A stretch of DNA of 64,000 bases from Loxodes magnus. Its lineage: Eukaryota > Ciliophora > Karyorelictea > Loxodida > Loxodidae. This document shows positions 23,330 to 36,003 of this stretch, piece after piece. Every line of letters begins with the position of its first letter. The first letter of the stretch is position 1. The position numbers and the translations under genes were made by a program. The notes under the pieces were generated by a model, which saw only the letters and a program-made list of their open reading frames with translations, had not been told where the DNA came from and made no database searches. The stretch is from positions 1-64,000 of the forward strand of contig CAMPDV010001554.1 in the NCBI GenBank assembly GCA_946699065.1, in the 5' to 3' direction.

Positions 23330-24170
23330 TGATGCTCTTCTATAACATAGTGACTTGAGCATATTAATCTTTCTTGATTACAAGAATCTTATTCCAGTCC
23401 CAGCTTGTCCCTAGCATTAATCTTGTCTTTCTCTTTTACGCGATTGCAATTTCTTAGAGTAAGTAATCTCCATCATAAAATTTTTTTCTGAAAATTTTCC
23501 ATCCTAAGTACAGTAAATTTTACTTAGATTTTTCATTTTTTTTCTTTTTCCTAATCTTATTTCTTTTAAGAGACCAACATTTTAATGATATTTGTCCCAA
23601 CTTTTAGCAATGTCAACATCTTATTCTATATTTTCTTTAAATATTACCTATTTTTTTACAATATCAAAATTTAATTGTACTATATTGTATCTTTTAAGAA
23701 TTCTCCATCTTCTCATCTTTGATATTCATCAAGTCATTTTGAGGATTAAGAAGGGATTAATTATTAACTTTATCGTTTTTTAATTTATCAATTTTTGTTC
23801 CGTCTCTTCAATCGTTTAATTAAACTGGATTATTGAGAGATTCAATTAAATTTCAGTTTTAATCTATAAGTTTTCATTTTTGGCTAAGAAACAGTATTAG
23901 CTAGCTAGTTTATTTTTAAGCTAAGTTCTTCAACAGATTCTTTCACCTTTTTGTTTTCTTCTGTCCAAATCAATTTCAAGGAGCATTTCTTATTGTTAGG
24001 TTAGCTAATAGATTTAAGAGACTTTTTTAGAGCAATTTTAAAATTTATTAAAACCTAAAATAAGAATCGAAACTAAAAAAAGATTAAAATTAAAAAAATT
24101 AGAATAGTAGCTAAATTAAATAAATTAAAATATAAGCCTTAATTACGTCTCAGGGAGACAACCAAATTCA
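23330..24170 (-). CDS. KGF/ADxA family coiled-coil ORF, copy 6
   Basis: The minus strand carries VDIAKSWDKYHQNVGLL (family core) near 23610, then FRKKFYDGDYLLQEIAIA and KTRLMLGTSWDWNK, which align with YYSEKMYKRSQILKDITLA and RNLNMIGIKLDRK in the 40-kb copy. Upstream (23.7-24.0 kb) is a charged, Gln-rich stretch including EENKKVKESVEELSLK. The DNA identity to other copies is low, but the protein pattern is kept, which supports past selection on the protein. Boundaries are approximate. A GC hairpin GTCTCAGGGAGAC is at 24147-24159. Confidence 0.45.
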
Positions 24171-24399
24171 TGAAATGTAATTAAGCAATTCAGATATATA
24201 TATCAAAAATATAGAATAAACGTATTCATTTATATATTATTAGATAAGATCATCAAAAATAAAAACCTCAAATGGGATATTAACTAGATGAGATTTACGA
24301 AAATTTAATTAAATCTCTCAAATCTACTAATTTTAATTTTTCTCAATTCCAGTATTCATTAAAAAAACTTAAAGAAAATTAAACAATATAGCATAAATT

Positions 24400-25017
24400 T
24401 ATTATTGTGGTGTCACCTTTATTTGATTTACCACTTATTAGTTTAAAATAAATTCTTCACTTAAATTTTGCTTGTCATTGTCATGTTTCTTGATAATTTT
24501 AGATTATTTTCCCCGATTTTTACTACACGATGAATCTCAATCATTTTCTATTGAAATCATTTACTGTATTTTAGATATAAGGAGCTTCTTTTTTTAGTTA
24601 TCGTATTTTTTTTCCGAAATAGTTAAGCTTTCATTTGCAGTATGTTCTAAAAATATCTTACCATTTATTTTATATTATTTACTTTTATTTTTGTCAGCCT
24701 GCAACAAAATATATTCCCTATCGAAAAATAATGACATACTGGTATTTCAAAACTTCAGTACATAAAGTAAGAAACGTCTACCAAGTTTAACCTTAAATTT
24801 GTTGCAAGCGGGTTTACAACTAATCCCTATCATAGCGTTGAATTTTTAAATTTTATAATTTCCATAGAGTTTAATAATTAATTATCTAGTTGATAAAGAT
24901 CTTTAATAGCTTTTGCTAATTCTTAATTCTCTATCTTCATAAGGTAGATATCATTGGTTACATTCTGCTAAGTGCTATTAGGTTTTGTTGGAAAGTCTTT
25001 TATTTCTTAGATGCCAT
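24400..25017 (-). CDS. KGF/ADxA family ORF, copy 7
   Basis: From the ATG at 25017 the minus strand reads MASKKQKTFQQNLIAL, a Gln-rich middle, then RTYCKWKLNYFGKKIRQLKK, EAPYIQNTVNDFNRKWLRF and ends near SNKGDTTIIN. The C-terminal block aligns residue by residue with the copy at 37.56-37.99 kb (YIQ, RKWLKFDVQ). This frame is continuous to the end with TAA/TAG as Gln and TGA as Trp. Function unknown. Confidence 0.45.
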
Positions 25018-25129
25018 TTTATATATAATAAACAATTATTAAAAGAATCAATGGATATCAAAGAAATATATTTATGGTCTCTGAAGCAAGTGATTAATAA
25101 AAAATTTTAAATCTAAAAAAATTCTGATT

Positions 25130-25425
25130 AAAGTGCGCATAGCACTCAATGGTGCACAGCACTGTAATAAATTTAAATTATTAAAGTTCTCTATAACTAA
25201 TTTTTTCTGTGGAGGCTCTTCATCTAATTGTGGGCAGGATTGCATCTCTTTGTCACCAAAGCACAGGATGTCTTCAAGTGATTATAGGTTAATTTACAAT
25301 CTATAAGGAAGTGATTAGTCCAGTTTAACATTTAGATTCTTAAGTCCTCACTCAGATTTATCATTGGAGATTTCTTTTCGGTCTCCTCTAGAGTCAAATT
25401 CCACCCTATTTTAAATTAAAATAAT
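25130..25425 (-). CDS. Hypothetical protein segment, possible exon
   Basis: A GC-richer island whose minus strand reads VEFDSRGDRKEISNDKSEW, GLKNLNVKLDQSLPYRL, SLEDILCFGDKEMQSCPQL and DEEPPQKKLVIENFNNLN. The composition is balanced and protein-like, unlike its AT-rich surroundings. No ATG precedes it in frame; an 'aaaatag' just upstream could be a splice acceptor. I do not recognise the product. Confidence 0.35.
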
Positions 25426-25449
25426 AATAATAAATTATAAGAAAGAAAC

Positions 25450-28320
25450 ATATGGTGTTATTGTATCAAAAGCAGTATTTTAAAAAAGATATTGCTAGAA
25501 CCTAAAATATGAAACATAATAAAAAAAGCATAATAAATATCTATTATAAATAAGACAAACTAAGCAGATTTAATTATAAGATAAACTATATAATAGTAAA
25601 CTTAGCATTTTTAAAAATTATTTTTAGATATAACAGCTAAGCTGAAAATTCAAAATTATAATTAATTATGAAGGATTAATCATTTCTTAAGCCAACTTTT
25701 AGGTGAAGATATAGATGTATATCAACCTTAAAAATTATACTTTCGTTTTATTTTTTATTATTTTAAAAGTATTAATTTGACTAAAAAGTCATATTAACAT
25801 AATATTAAAAAATAAAATACATATATAATATTTATTTGATGAAGGGGGTTATTATTAGGTTAAATATTTTTTATCTTTTTGCTATCTTTTTAATTCTAAA
25901 TTTAACTATATTCATATGTGAATCCAACAGAAAATATTTTTTCCATTTTTAAATATCTTATAATTAATTTATATTTTACATGCTTTTTAACTTCTCAAAA
26001 ATAGTTATTTTCTTTTATTCATGAATCAATCTATTTTTGTATCATCATTATAGCTTATAAGATTTTTTTATACTAATCTTAGAAATTAAATGCATTTATG
26101 CCATGAAGTTCTAATTTTAATTTAAAAGTTTAATTTTATTTCTGATAATTGCATAATGACTAATAAACATCCTAAGTAAAATGAAAATTTTAATATTTCA
26201 TATGTCTTTCTCAAGTTTACCTATTTAAATTTAAGAGTCAAAATTATAGAAATATTTTGACATAAAAAATGCATTTTTGCCCTTTGATTATAGAAATAGG
26301 CTAAGATATTAAAAAAACTAAAAGGTTCTTTTTATTTTTTAAAGATAAAGTTATTAAAAAAAACTTAATAGCAAAGGAAATACTTTTTGTGCTTTATAAT
26401 TTTGTTAATTTAATATTAAAATAATAATGCCAAAAAGGATAATTTATAATTTATCTTATGTACTTTATTATATTTATTATCTTTAATTAAACAAGGAACA
26501 GCACTAATTTTTATATACATTTTATATAAACATTTTATTTTTTAGCATAATTAACTAAAACAAGAATAAACATTCTCTTTCATAAATTTTTAACTAATTA
26601 AATCATACTCAAAAATAAGGAAGATTAAAAAATTATCAATCAATTATTATTTACTTTACCTAAAAAAAATGTATTTAAATATAGATGTTTTATTTTTTAA
26701 TCCAATTAAAAAAGATATAATACCATATATCTTGATAAAAAGAAGGAAATGCTTATTTTAATTCTAAAACAGAGTTTAAAATTTTAAACACATAATATTA
26801 AACCAAACTTTAATTTTTTTATATATAATAAAATTTTATAAAAGCAGAATTAAAATTAATAAAATTATAATTTAATTTTGATAAAAAGCATGAAACGCTT
26901 CATAAACAAATTTATATTTAAATTAAATATTTTATCTAAAGAAAAAAATTATAATTTAGCTAATTTTATATCATTTTTTAACTTAAATTAAGAGACATTC
27001 AAATTATTTAGGCGATTTATCAAAATTTTATTTGTTCCTTAGAAATAATTTGTTTTGCATATTTTGAAAGATAAATCGTAAACGAAATCCTAAGTTATTT
27101 GATATTTTAATAAAGGTATTTTTAAGCAAAACAATTTTTTTAATTATCCTAGTTTGTTTTGTTAATTTTTTAAAACAATTATATTTTAATTTTTAATTAT
27201 AATTTATTTAGTTTCCAAATTAATTGACTTAGCTTTTAAAATTTTTTAATTTAAAACTAATACAAATAAAAATGTTTCTTATTCTTTTGTTTAGTTAAAA
27301 AAATAAACATTTCTTTTATACTTCATTCCTCACAATTTTTTGGTTTATTTAATCTAAAAAATTATTTTTAGTCAAATAAAATAGTTAATTTATCTTTAAA
27401 CATAAATAAGATATATCTTCTTAATTATATAGCTTTAATGTAAAATATTTATTTCAAATATAACTTATATTCTTCTAACTTTTTTATTTAACATGCTGTA
27501 ATCATACAATTATAAATCTTAATCATTCTTAATTTTTACTTTTTACTTTTTTTAATTTAAAAAGCATTCAAATTATAATATGAATCAAATAATAAAGGAC
27601 TATAAAAGCATTAGTAAAATGTTATCAAAAAAGCTATTTTGTTGGTTTTATCAATAAAATTTAAGTTTTGATTTCTTAAATCTTTGATTTTATAAAAAAT
27701 TATTTTAAGTTAAAAAAGGATAAAAGATTCTATTTAAATTAATTTTGTTAAAACTTTTATTTATTAAAATAATTTTAAATGCTGCTAAATTTTTGGAAAA
27801 TCATATTTAATTTTTAAAAATAAAATAATGATAAAAAACTTGCTTAATTTGCACAATATTCTATTTTTTATTATTTTAAAATATAAAAAAATGAAATTAA
27901 TATAAAAGGAGACACTTTTAAGCTTTTAGATTAAATCTAAAAATTCTTATTAAATGATTAAAATATAAAAGCAAATAGTAAAAATTATAAAAGCTTATAA
28001 AATAATAATTTTTAATAAAAGCAATAATCAATAAATTGTCTATAAATATTTGTCATCTAAAACCCAAAGTAGCAAAAAATAAAGCAGAAAGTTCAAAGTT
28101 TAAAGTAAATTTGAACTAATTATAATTATTTTTCTTCTAAATATTTCTATTTATCATTTTCTTATTAATTGCTTTTAAAGGATTTCTTATTATTATTAAA
28201 GATTATAATCAAACTTTATAAAAATGACAATGCATTTAATCTCTTTTAAAATAAAAAATTGTAAAATAATAGATATATATTTAATATAAATTAATTATAT
28301 ATAAATTAAACAACCAAAAA
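25450..28320. other. No gene recognised, very AT-rich
   Basis: Nearly 3 kb of A/T homopolymer-rich DNA with scattered short palindromes. No motif-supported reading in either strand. Confidence 0.5.
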
Positions 28321-28361
28321 TATAAGCTACCGGGTTGAATAAGTCAAACTGGAAAACTATG

Positions 28362-28925
28362 GATTAAAGTAAAGATATCGTAAGTAGTCCTTCTGATCGG
28401 CAAATATACTCATTAATACAGGAGACTAAAGAAAAATTACAAAGAATAAATTATGAAAAGAATCAGGAACTGCAAAATAAGATAAACTATGATACCATAT
28501 GAATGTAGAGGCAGAGAGAAATAAAAAATTAAGCACTAATTTATACATAAAGAAAATCAATAATAAGATGCTGATACTGTAAGAAGCATGATAAGAAACT
28601 GTTGGAATTTTTAGGAAAAAAGAAAAAAAGAAGAACGAAATGCATGAAATAAAATGTTTAGAATATTCTGCACAAAAGAAGTCAAATTTTATAGAAGAAA
28701 AGAACAATAAATAATCCAAGCAATACCTCTAATATAATGGAAGCAAGAGAACGGAATAAAAGACAATATGGATTTGATGTAGGAAAACTTATAAATACAA
28801 GTCTTAGTAGAAACAAGGGAAAGCGAGAAATAATTCAATTCTACTCCGAAGAAAATTTCATATGATAAAAAACTTATACAAACCCTTATTCTGTGATTAA
28901 CCAAAAAAAGGTGAAATCACTTTAA
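28362..28925 (+). CDS. KGF/ADxA family-like coiled-coil ORF, copy 8
   Basis: The plus-strand ORF from the ATG at 28362 starts MDQSKDIVSSPSDRQIYSL and continues IQETKEKLQRINYEKNQE, a heptad-rich stretch. In another frame, DADTVRSMIRNCWNF near 28570 resembles the family core NADTA. A short GC-richer leader (28320-28345) precedes the start. Assignment to the family is tentative. Confidence 0.35.
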
Positions 28926-29535
28926 TGAATTATGTTATATAATTATTTTTCTTTTAAATGAATTTTAATAATAAAATCTTATATAGCAAGATAAAAAATT
29001 AATTTAATATACCTTTTTAATTATCCTAATAAACGTTTTAATTTGATTAATTAACTTAGAAAATATCAAAGACATTTATAAGTTTTAATCTTATAAAAAT
29101 AAAAAATTGAAGAAGCTTCTAAATTTAAAATAATTTAATAGTTTTATATTTAAAATTTTATTTTTTAGTTTAAAGCAATTTTAAATATAATAGTATTTGC
29201 TTTTTTATTTAATTTCTTTATCTAAATTTGCAAAGCATGTTTATAGATATAAATCACTAAAAACTACAATAAACATATCATTAACTTAATATGGAATTTA
29301 TTTTAAATATCTAGAATAACTTAGAAAACTAGAAGAAATTATATTAAGAAAATAAGAAATTAACATCTAGTACAATCAAAATTTAATAATCAAATCAATT
29401 TTGCTAGACAAGTTTGCTTGATGAGAATTATATAAAACTCCAGTAATTCTTTCATTAGCTAAATATGAACTTCATTTGTAACAATTAAAAGTTTAGTAAA
29501 ACTTAAGAAAATAGTAAGAAATTAATGAATAATTA

Positions 29536-30948
29536 ATGAAAGAATTATTTATTCTAAAAACCAAGCCTTTATAAAAAGATTAAATTAGCTAAACAAACAT
29601 TAATTATATTGAAAACTAGAATCGCACTGTTATAAAATAATATAATCCTTTCAAAAGAAAACATGAAGAAGATGGAATTTAATATCCTCCAGCTAAACGC
29701 ACTATTAAATATGAAAGAGAAAGTGAAAAGATAATACGATAATAAAATTTTTAATCTCCTCAACTATAAAACTTTATCAGACAAGGTTTGTGAAGGAGGA
29801 ACTAATATTAAATGAGCAATGTTCGAGGAAGGTATATAACAATTAATGAAGAATTAACTCAAGGCACTATAGATAGTACCTAAAATGTTATTAAAATAGA
29901 TAATAAACTACTAGAATCTAATTCGATTTAAGTAATTTACATTTTGATCTAATATTTCCACCAGCACCCTGAGTATAAAAAAGAACTGGTACTTATTTAA
30001 AGAGATTCATAAGGGACTAAATATATTTGCATATATTAGGGAGGGCTCCCTGGTGGAGCGCAAGAATCTAAGAAAATAAAAATAGGACATGTAAATATAA
30101 GCTCAATAGCTAGTAAACAAACGGCATTATAATAATTCATCCTTGATAATGAATTTGACATTTTTTCAATAAACGAAACATGAACGTAATAAACATATTG
30201 CCCAATTGTTATAGAATAATATCGTACCTATTACTAAAACGCAAATAAACGTGCAGGTGGAATATGTCTATTAGTGAAAAAGTAACTTGATTCTTGTTAA
30301 AAAGAATTTGATTTCTCAAATCTTCCTGGACATTTTATAAGCGTGAGAGCTAGAAATTTAATAATAGCATCATGCTATTTGCCTACAAACGAAAAGTCAA
30401 ATATTTATAAGGACATTGCATATGAATACCTTAATAATATCATAAATAATAGTGACCAAAACCCTACTATCCTTTATGGTGACTTTAATGCCTTAATTCC
30501 TAACTACGGTAATAATTGATCACAAATCAATAATAATACTTAAAGATTACTAGACTTTATAGAAGCAAATGAATTAATAATTTTAAATGATAATGAGTCC
30601 AACACATTTATTCATAGAGCGAATAATTAATGCTATTGTAATGACTACTTCTTGGCAATTTAACATTTAAATTCTGATGATTTCGTTTACTATAAAGTTA
30701 TCCAAGGGTTTGCATACTGATCATTTCCCATTAAGTATTACATTAAATTATAATTTAAAAAGAAGTGAATAAGATTAACAATAACGATTACTCTTTAAAA
30801 TTTCTAAACTATAGGATTTGGAAACGAGAAGCTATTATTAAAATCTATTTTTGGGATAATTTTATCAATTCTAGTAACTTGATTAAAACGATGTTCAAAA
30901 TTAGTACTAATTCATCTGCGATCTTATTAGTTATAATTTCGAAAAGCA
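29536..30948 (+). pseudogene. LINE N-terminal region and APE-type endonuclease (5' part)
   Basis: The frame from an internal ATG at 29536 (an upstream start near 29.27 kb is possible) runs through NPFKRKHEEDGIQYPPAK, GGLPGGAQESKKIKIGHVN and the endonuclease: FDIFSINETWTQQ (TGA as Trp), AGGICLLVKK, LYGDFNALIP and YCNDYF. The conserved TDHFPLSI end is one frame away, so a frameshift lies near 30715. After it the linker YQNLFLGQFYQFQQLDQ, which matches the other LINE, runs to about 30948 where a foreign segment begins. The endonuclease would nick the chromosomal target in target-primed reverse transcription. Confidence 0.75.
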
Positions 30949-31540
30949 GCTGCCAGTGAGCTCCATCGCTATGGGCAGCCAGGCTTCAAGCCCCTACCAG
31001 GAGTGGATAATCAAAAGGAAGGCGTTCCCTTGCAAAGGTTGACTTTGACCAGGGACTTTCTCAGCGACAGGAAAGGAACTTGTTCCTAGCCATAAAACCA
31101 GAAAGTATAATTCAGAAGGTCAATCTCAGCTCCCACCATCTTTTTAATTATATTTTTTCTTTTTTGAATATAATGATTACAAGCTGTTGCTCTCCACTTA
31201 TAAATTTTTTTGATTTAGTTGTTTTTTTCTCAAATTAATTCTATTATTTGCTTATATTTGATCTGGAATGACTTTCTCAGATATTATGATCTGAATGCCA
31301 GGAGGAAACTTTCTCCCTCATAGGTCGGGGAATGTACCCGTAATCGCATATTCATCCTATGCTTTGGAAGGAAAAATTACAGGGACGTACTGCAGGAAGA
31401 GAAAACAAGGATAGAGAGAATCATAAAAAAATGTTCGACAGTAAATAAAATTAATTTAAAGAGAAGCGAACCAACGAGAGTGTTACGCTCTCTATAATCA
31501 TATTTATTTATTTATAAGATATACTTTTTTTCTTTAGTGC
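30949..31540. mobile_element. About 590-bp GC-richer insertion inside the plus-strand LINE
   Basis: The LINE protein alignment stops at SYNFEK (30948) and resumes at LGSQNQRKNYYQLP (31547 on), where the other LINE has TLGSFIPDSNYNKLP. The segment between has two GC-richer blocks (30955-31140 and 31261-31400) around an AT-rich middle, small hairpins (AGGAACTTGTTCCT; AGAGTGTTACGCTCT), and an inverted pair CAATCTCAGC near 31121 against GCTGAGATTG at its right edge. No tRNA promoter boxes or ORF are evident. It may be a SINE or small non-autonomous element; family unknown. Confidence 0.6.
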
Positions 31541-34094
31541 TGAGATTGCGCTTGGATCTTAAAATCAAAGGAAAAACTATTATCAATTGCCAAGCTACTT
31601 AGCTACGTTATTTATTCAAGCAAAAAAGGATAATATTGCATATTAGAACGCCTTAACTTTGTATGGACGTCATAATTAAGAAGTTACCAAACTTTACTAG
31701 CTTAAAATTTAATCTTATAAGAGTTATCTTCACAAATTTTGGAACTGAATAAAATAAAAAGCTAAGGAAAAACATAAAGATCTTAACAAAAATGCTTAAA
31801 TAATGTTTAAACAAGCTAAAAATCTAATAAACCCTAAAATTCGTAATTAGATTAATTTTAACTTTAACTAACAATAGCAATTTATTGAAAATTGGGAAAC
31901 TAACGTTTTTGATAAACATTCGAAAATAAATAAGATAGAATTTGACTTCTCAAATAGAAAAATAGAGGGAATATTTAGAAATAAATCTTTTATCTTAAAT
32001 TAGAAATTAAGTCATTTATAAAATATAACTCTTTTTACGTGATTTGAAATTAAAAAAATTATATCTTAACTTGCAAATAATAAAGCTACAGGTAATGATG
32101 GTCTAAAAGCTGAACTTATTAAATATGGAGGTTAAGATTTGCATCAAATCATTACAAGTTTCATTAATAGCATGGTTAGAACATTTAAAATACCTAATGC
32201 AATGAAAAAAATAAACATTCTTCCGATTTTCAAAAAAGGAAGCAAAAGTAATTGATGTAATTGACGGCCTATAGCTTTATTGAACTGTCTACTTAAAATT
32301 TATGATAAAGCACTAACATAACGACTTTATAATTATATTTATGAACGAAACATTTTACATCCAACCTAATTTAGATTTATTCGTAAACGCTCCACTACTT
32401 AGCAAATTTGAACTATTTAGTAAATTATAGACTTGCATCGTAGATGGTCCCATAAAAAGTAATTAATTGCTACTTTAATAGATGTAGAAAAAATGTTTGA
32501 TAGCATATCTAGGAAATTACTTTTTAATCATCTTAGAAGACTTAGACTACCTTTGGACCTAATATTGGCACTAGAATCTTTTTACGATAATGTTGATGCT
32601 AAGTTTATAATTGATGGATATCTTACAAGAATAATTAAATATAGCAATGATTACTATAAGGAAGTAGCCATGCACCTGTACTTGCAATTTTATACTATGA
32701 TATTGTTATAAGATATTTAGAAGATAATCAGAAGAAATTAGGATTTCAAATATTATCTAAAACTTTCGTAGTACGAGCCTTTGCTGACGAATTAATCCAA
32801 ATATCCTCTTCCTAGAAAAATGCCTAAAAATTATTACAAGCTACATCTACAGTTTTTGATTTAATAAAATTTACAATTAATGTAGCCAAATTTGAAGTAA
32901 TAGAATTCTTGAAAAAAAATAAATTAAAAGAAAGCTAACCTTCTATTAATATAAAGTTCAATGGGATTCCAATTGCTTAAAAAGATGAAGTTATCTATTT
33001 AGGATATTAGTTAGGAATAAAGTAAAATTACAAATTACATTGTACAGCAGTAGCTAACAAATATAGAGTAGCTATTTAAAAAGCTACGGCAATACTTTCT
33101 AAATATGGATTAGTATCCCATCTCAGCTTCAAAACTCTTTGTAGAACTTTTATTTTGCCTAAAGTTGAATATGGAAGTGATATACTCCGTGAGCTACTAT
33201 TTCTGGAATTAAAGGAATAAAAAACAAGATAACAAAATCGTAAAGACTTATCTCAAGATAGGCGTTTAGATCTTAAGAATTCACATTCAATGAGTCATGC
33301 ATAATTGACCTAAACTGGCTTCCTTTTACACATATAGCAACTAAAAATTTAATGCACTTTTATTGAAAATTAATGTAATATATCAAAGAAAATCCTAACT
33401 CAGATACTGCTTTTTTATTAGAAAAATGTACTAAATTTAATTTACCATACTAGAAGCATATAAAGAAATGTATCGATTTGTATAATTTTGACATGTCACA
33501 TGTTTAGAGTAAGATGAATTTTTATAAGCTCACAGAATAAAAAATAAAACATAAATTCTTAATGGAATGTCTCTCTAGGAATACACTTATGCCAACAGCA
33601 AAAAGAATTATAGACTAAATAGAAAATAATTAAAGTGTATTTCCTGAAATTACTTATACCAAATATAATAAACACTATATTAGAGAGACTATTTCTATCT
33701 ATAAACTGAGGATTTTTTTTATAATTTTCAATAAGAACTTAGTAATCGCCACATTAACGTTAGATATAGCATTATTTGCTTATGTGGCTAAGACTTTGAT
33801 GAAACTGATCATATTTTTGATTGCTAATACTATGCAGACATTATTGAGGAACTTGAAAATCATAAAGCTTTTAAAGAAAAAGACAAGAAGAAACTAATTC
33901 TTTATGACTAAAACTATATAAACAAACATTTAAAAAAAAATCAAATTCCTAAAATAGACAAATTAATCAAAAATTTTCATTCTAAATTACTAAAAAAGCG
34001 TATTGAAATGTTTAAACTACAAGATGAGCTTTTAGAAGAGTTTCTAAAAGGAAAAAAGACAAATTTCATCAAGACAATAAATAAAAATATATGA
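31541..34094 (+). pseudogene. LINE reverse transcriptase and C-terminal region (3' part)
   Basis: Readable blocks include FIENWETNVFDKHS, ANNKATGNDGLKAELIKYGG, WRPIALLNCLLKIYDKALT, ATLIDVEKMFDSISRKLLF, then after a frame change near 32640 SHAPVLAILYYDIVIRYL, RAFADELIQISSS, QKDEVIYLGYQLG and LCRTFILPKVEYG. Motif C is FADE instead of FADD, so a catalytic Asp is replaced by Glu. A frame change near 33200 precedes NESCIIDLNWLPF-like sequence. The knuckle is C-x-C-x8-H-x3-C (CLCGQDFDETDHIFDC) and the ORF ends KTNFIKTINKNI with TGA at 34092. Confidence 0.8.
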
Positions 34095-34369
34095 TAGAGA
34101 AAGAACAAGATGAGCTTGATTGACATTTACAAACTTTTATCTTTCAACATATTTGTAATATTTATATTCTAAGCTATATTTATTGCAACTATGTCTCAAT
34201 ATTCTTAAATATTGAAACTATTATATTTTAATTAATTAATAATTAAAACCTGAAATAAGTGAAATAAATCTATAAGGTTTACTTGTAAATAAGAAAGATA
34301 AATTTTTATTTCAGATCTTATTTGTAATCTATAATTATTAACGTTAAAATAAAGTAAGAATGTGTTTAA

Positions 34370-35480
34370 ATTAAAAAAATGATTAAATTAAAAAAATGGA
34401 ATAAAGTAAAAGAAAAAAAAATTGAATCTTGATAAAAGAAACTTAAAAAATGAAAAATAAAAATAAAATAATAAGATAATTTATAAACAAAAAGCCAACA
34501 AAATAAAAAACACTTCACCTCTAAAAAAATAATCCTATGAAATAAATCTTTGTAAAAAGGATTAACAGCATACAAAATACAACAACAAAAATAAAATTAA
34601 AGATTAATATTTGAGAGTATTCAATGCAAAAATGGATTAAGAAAAGTAAAAAAATTTCAAATCAGTATTTAAATCTTATTAAAAGAGCAGCAAAATTCAT
34701 CTAAGCAAAAATTTCTTTAAAATGAAGTTTTAATATAAAACTAAAAATAAAAATAAAAAAATTCTACAAGATTAAAAAATATTATACAGAAGAAAACTAT
34801 AACATTAAAAAAGAATTTCAAAAAGAAAAATCTGTTAAAAAAGCTTTAATGAGTGAAAGAAAAATTTGTCTATCAAGTATTTTGAAAATTAAAAAAAACT
34901 TTTTTAAAAGAAAAAGTGTAAAAAATAAATAAAAATGCATTTAATCAATGAATAAATTATCTAAGAAAGCAATGTAAGTAAAAAAAGTGTTAGTTTGACA
35001 ATACGTGAAGAAAAAATACTTTTGTAGTAAAGTTGAGTAGCTACAAGTGTAAAAAAGGTTTTCTTTTGAGATAAATGTAATGAAAAAAATAAAGAATTTT
35101 ATCAATCTGATAAAGTGAAAGATAATGTTGAAAAAAAATTGTAACCCATTTTTTTGTTTTTTTAGCAAGCATAAAAAAGACAATCCAGAAGTAAACTTTA
35201 GTTAAAAAGTAAGTGAAAAGAATATTATCGAAAAAAGAGAATAAAAAAAAAAAAGAAATAAAGTCTTTTGAAAAGAGAAATTCGAGAGACTCGAGTCTCT
35301 GAACTTATAATCTTGTATTAAGCAAGAGATAACACTTTTCCTTGAAAAGTAAAGCGAAGAAGAAAAGTTAGAAAAGAAGTAAGAAAATTAGTTTTAAGGA
35401 AGTTTTAACAGCCTTCCTTCATTTATAATAACTTTTATAATTACGAAATTAGAAGTGGAATAAGGGAAGAAATTTAAAGA
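34370..35480. other. Purine-rich plus-strand block with palindromes; no gene recognised
   Basis: About 1.1 kb in which the plus strand is dominated by A and G. It contains a perfect 16-bp palindrome AGAGACTCGAGTCTCT at 35285-35300 and a hairpin AAGGAAG/CTTCCTT at 35396-35419. No credible coding frame. The strand skew is the opposite of the T-rich block at 59.5-60.8 kb. Confidence 0.5.
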
Positions 35481-35489
35481 ATTGACTAA

Positions 35490-36000
35490 AACTTTTTAAT
35501 TTAATTTAGAAAATACATTAAATTATTTATTTTTATTTCAGCCTTTTTATCAAAATTAAATTCTAAAAATGTTAAATTTTATTCTACAAAAAATGGCTGG
35601 AAAAATAAAATAATTTATAATTAATCAATTAATAATGAAGGAAATTTTAAAATTCATTTTATATTAAATTATTTAAAAAAAATTATTAAGATGGTAATAA
35701 TGAAGATATAATGCTGAATTGAACATATTTTGATTTAAAAAATATTTTAGATTTAAAAGCACACATAAATTAAGAAAAAAATGTATAAGTAAAGAAAAAT
35801 AAATGAAATTAAATAATTTTTCAAAAATTAAAAAAGTTAAAAATTCTTCAGTGAATTAAATAAAAAAATTCTGTTAAATTAATATTTTATTTAAAAATTA
35901 AAAAGTATAAATTTAAATTAATTACCGCAAAAAAAATTAAATCATTAATTTAAAAATTTTAATTAAAAGAATGAAGGAAGTAAAATTTTGAAATGTATGA
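35490..36000. other. No gene recognised
   Basis: AT-rich sequence without motif-supported reading. Confidence 0.4.
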
Positions 36001-36003
36001 TTA

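Larger units (their letters stand above)
29270..34094 (+). mobile_element. LINE (APE-type endonuclease + reverse transcriptase), plus strand, inactive, split by an insertion
   Basis: Order of parts: a Lys/Gln-rich N-terminal region with PPAKRTIKYERESEK (29.3-30.07 kb), endonuclease (30076-30750), an insertion (30949-31540), reverse transcriptase (about 31.9-33.2 kb), a C-terminal Cys/His knuckle (33777-33824) and a TGA stop at 34092. It aligns with the minus-strand LINE at 45.5-50.4 kb at the protein level but is clearly a different lineage. Several frame changes and a damaged catalytic motif (FADE) make it non-functional. Confidence 0.85.

Noticed and set aside
30949-31540. GC-richer insert considered as 5S, SRP or a spliceosomal RNA gene
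   Set aside because: None of the diagnostic sequences of these RNAs was found.
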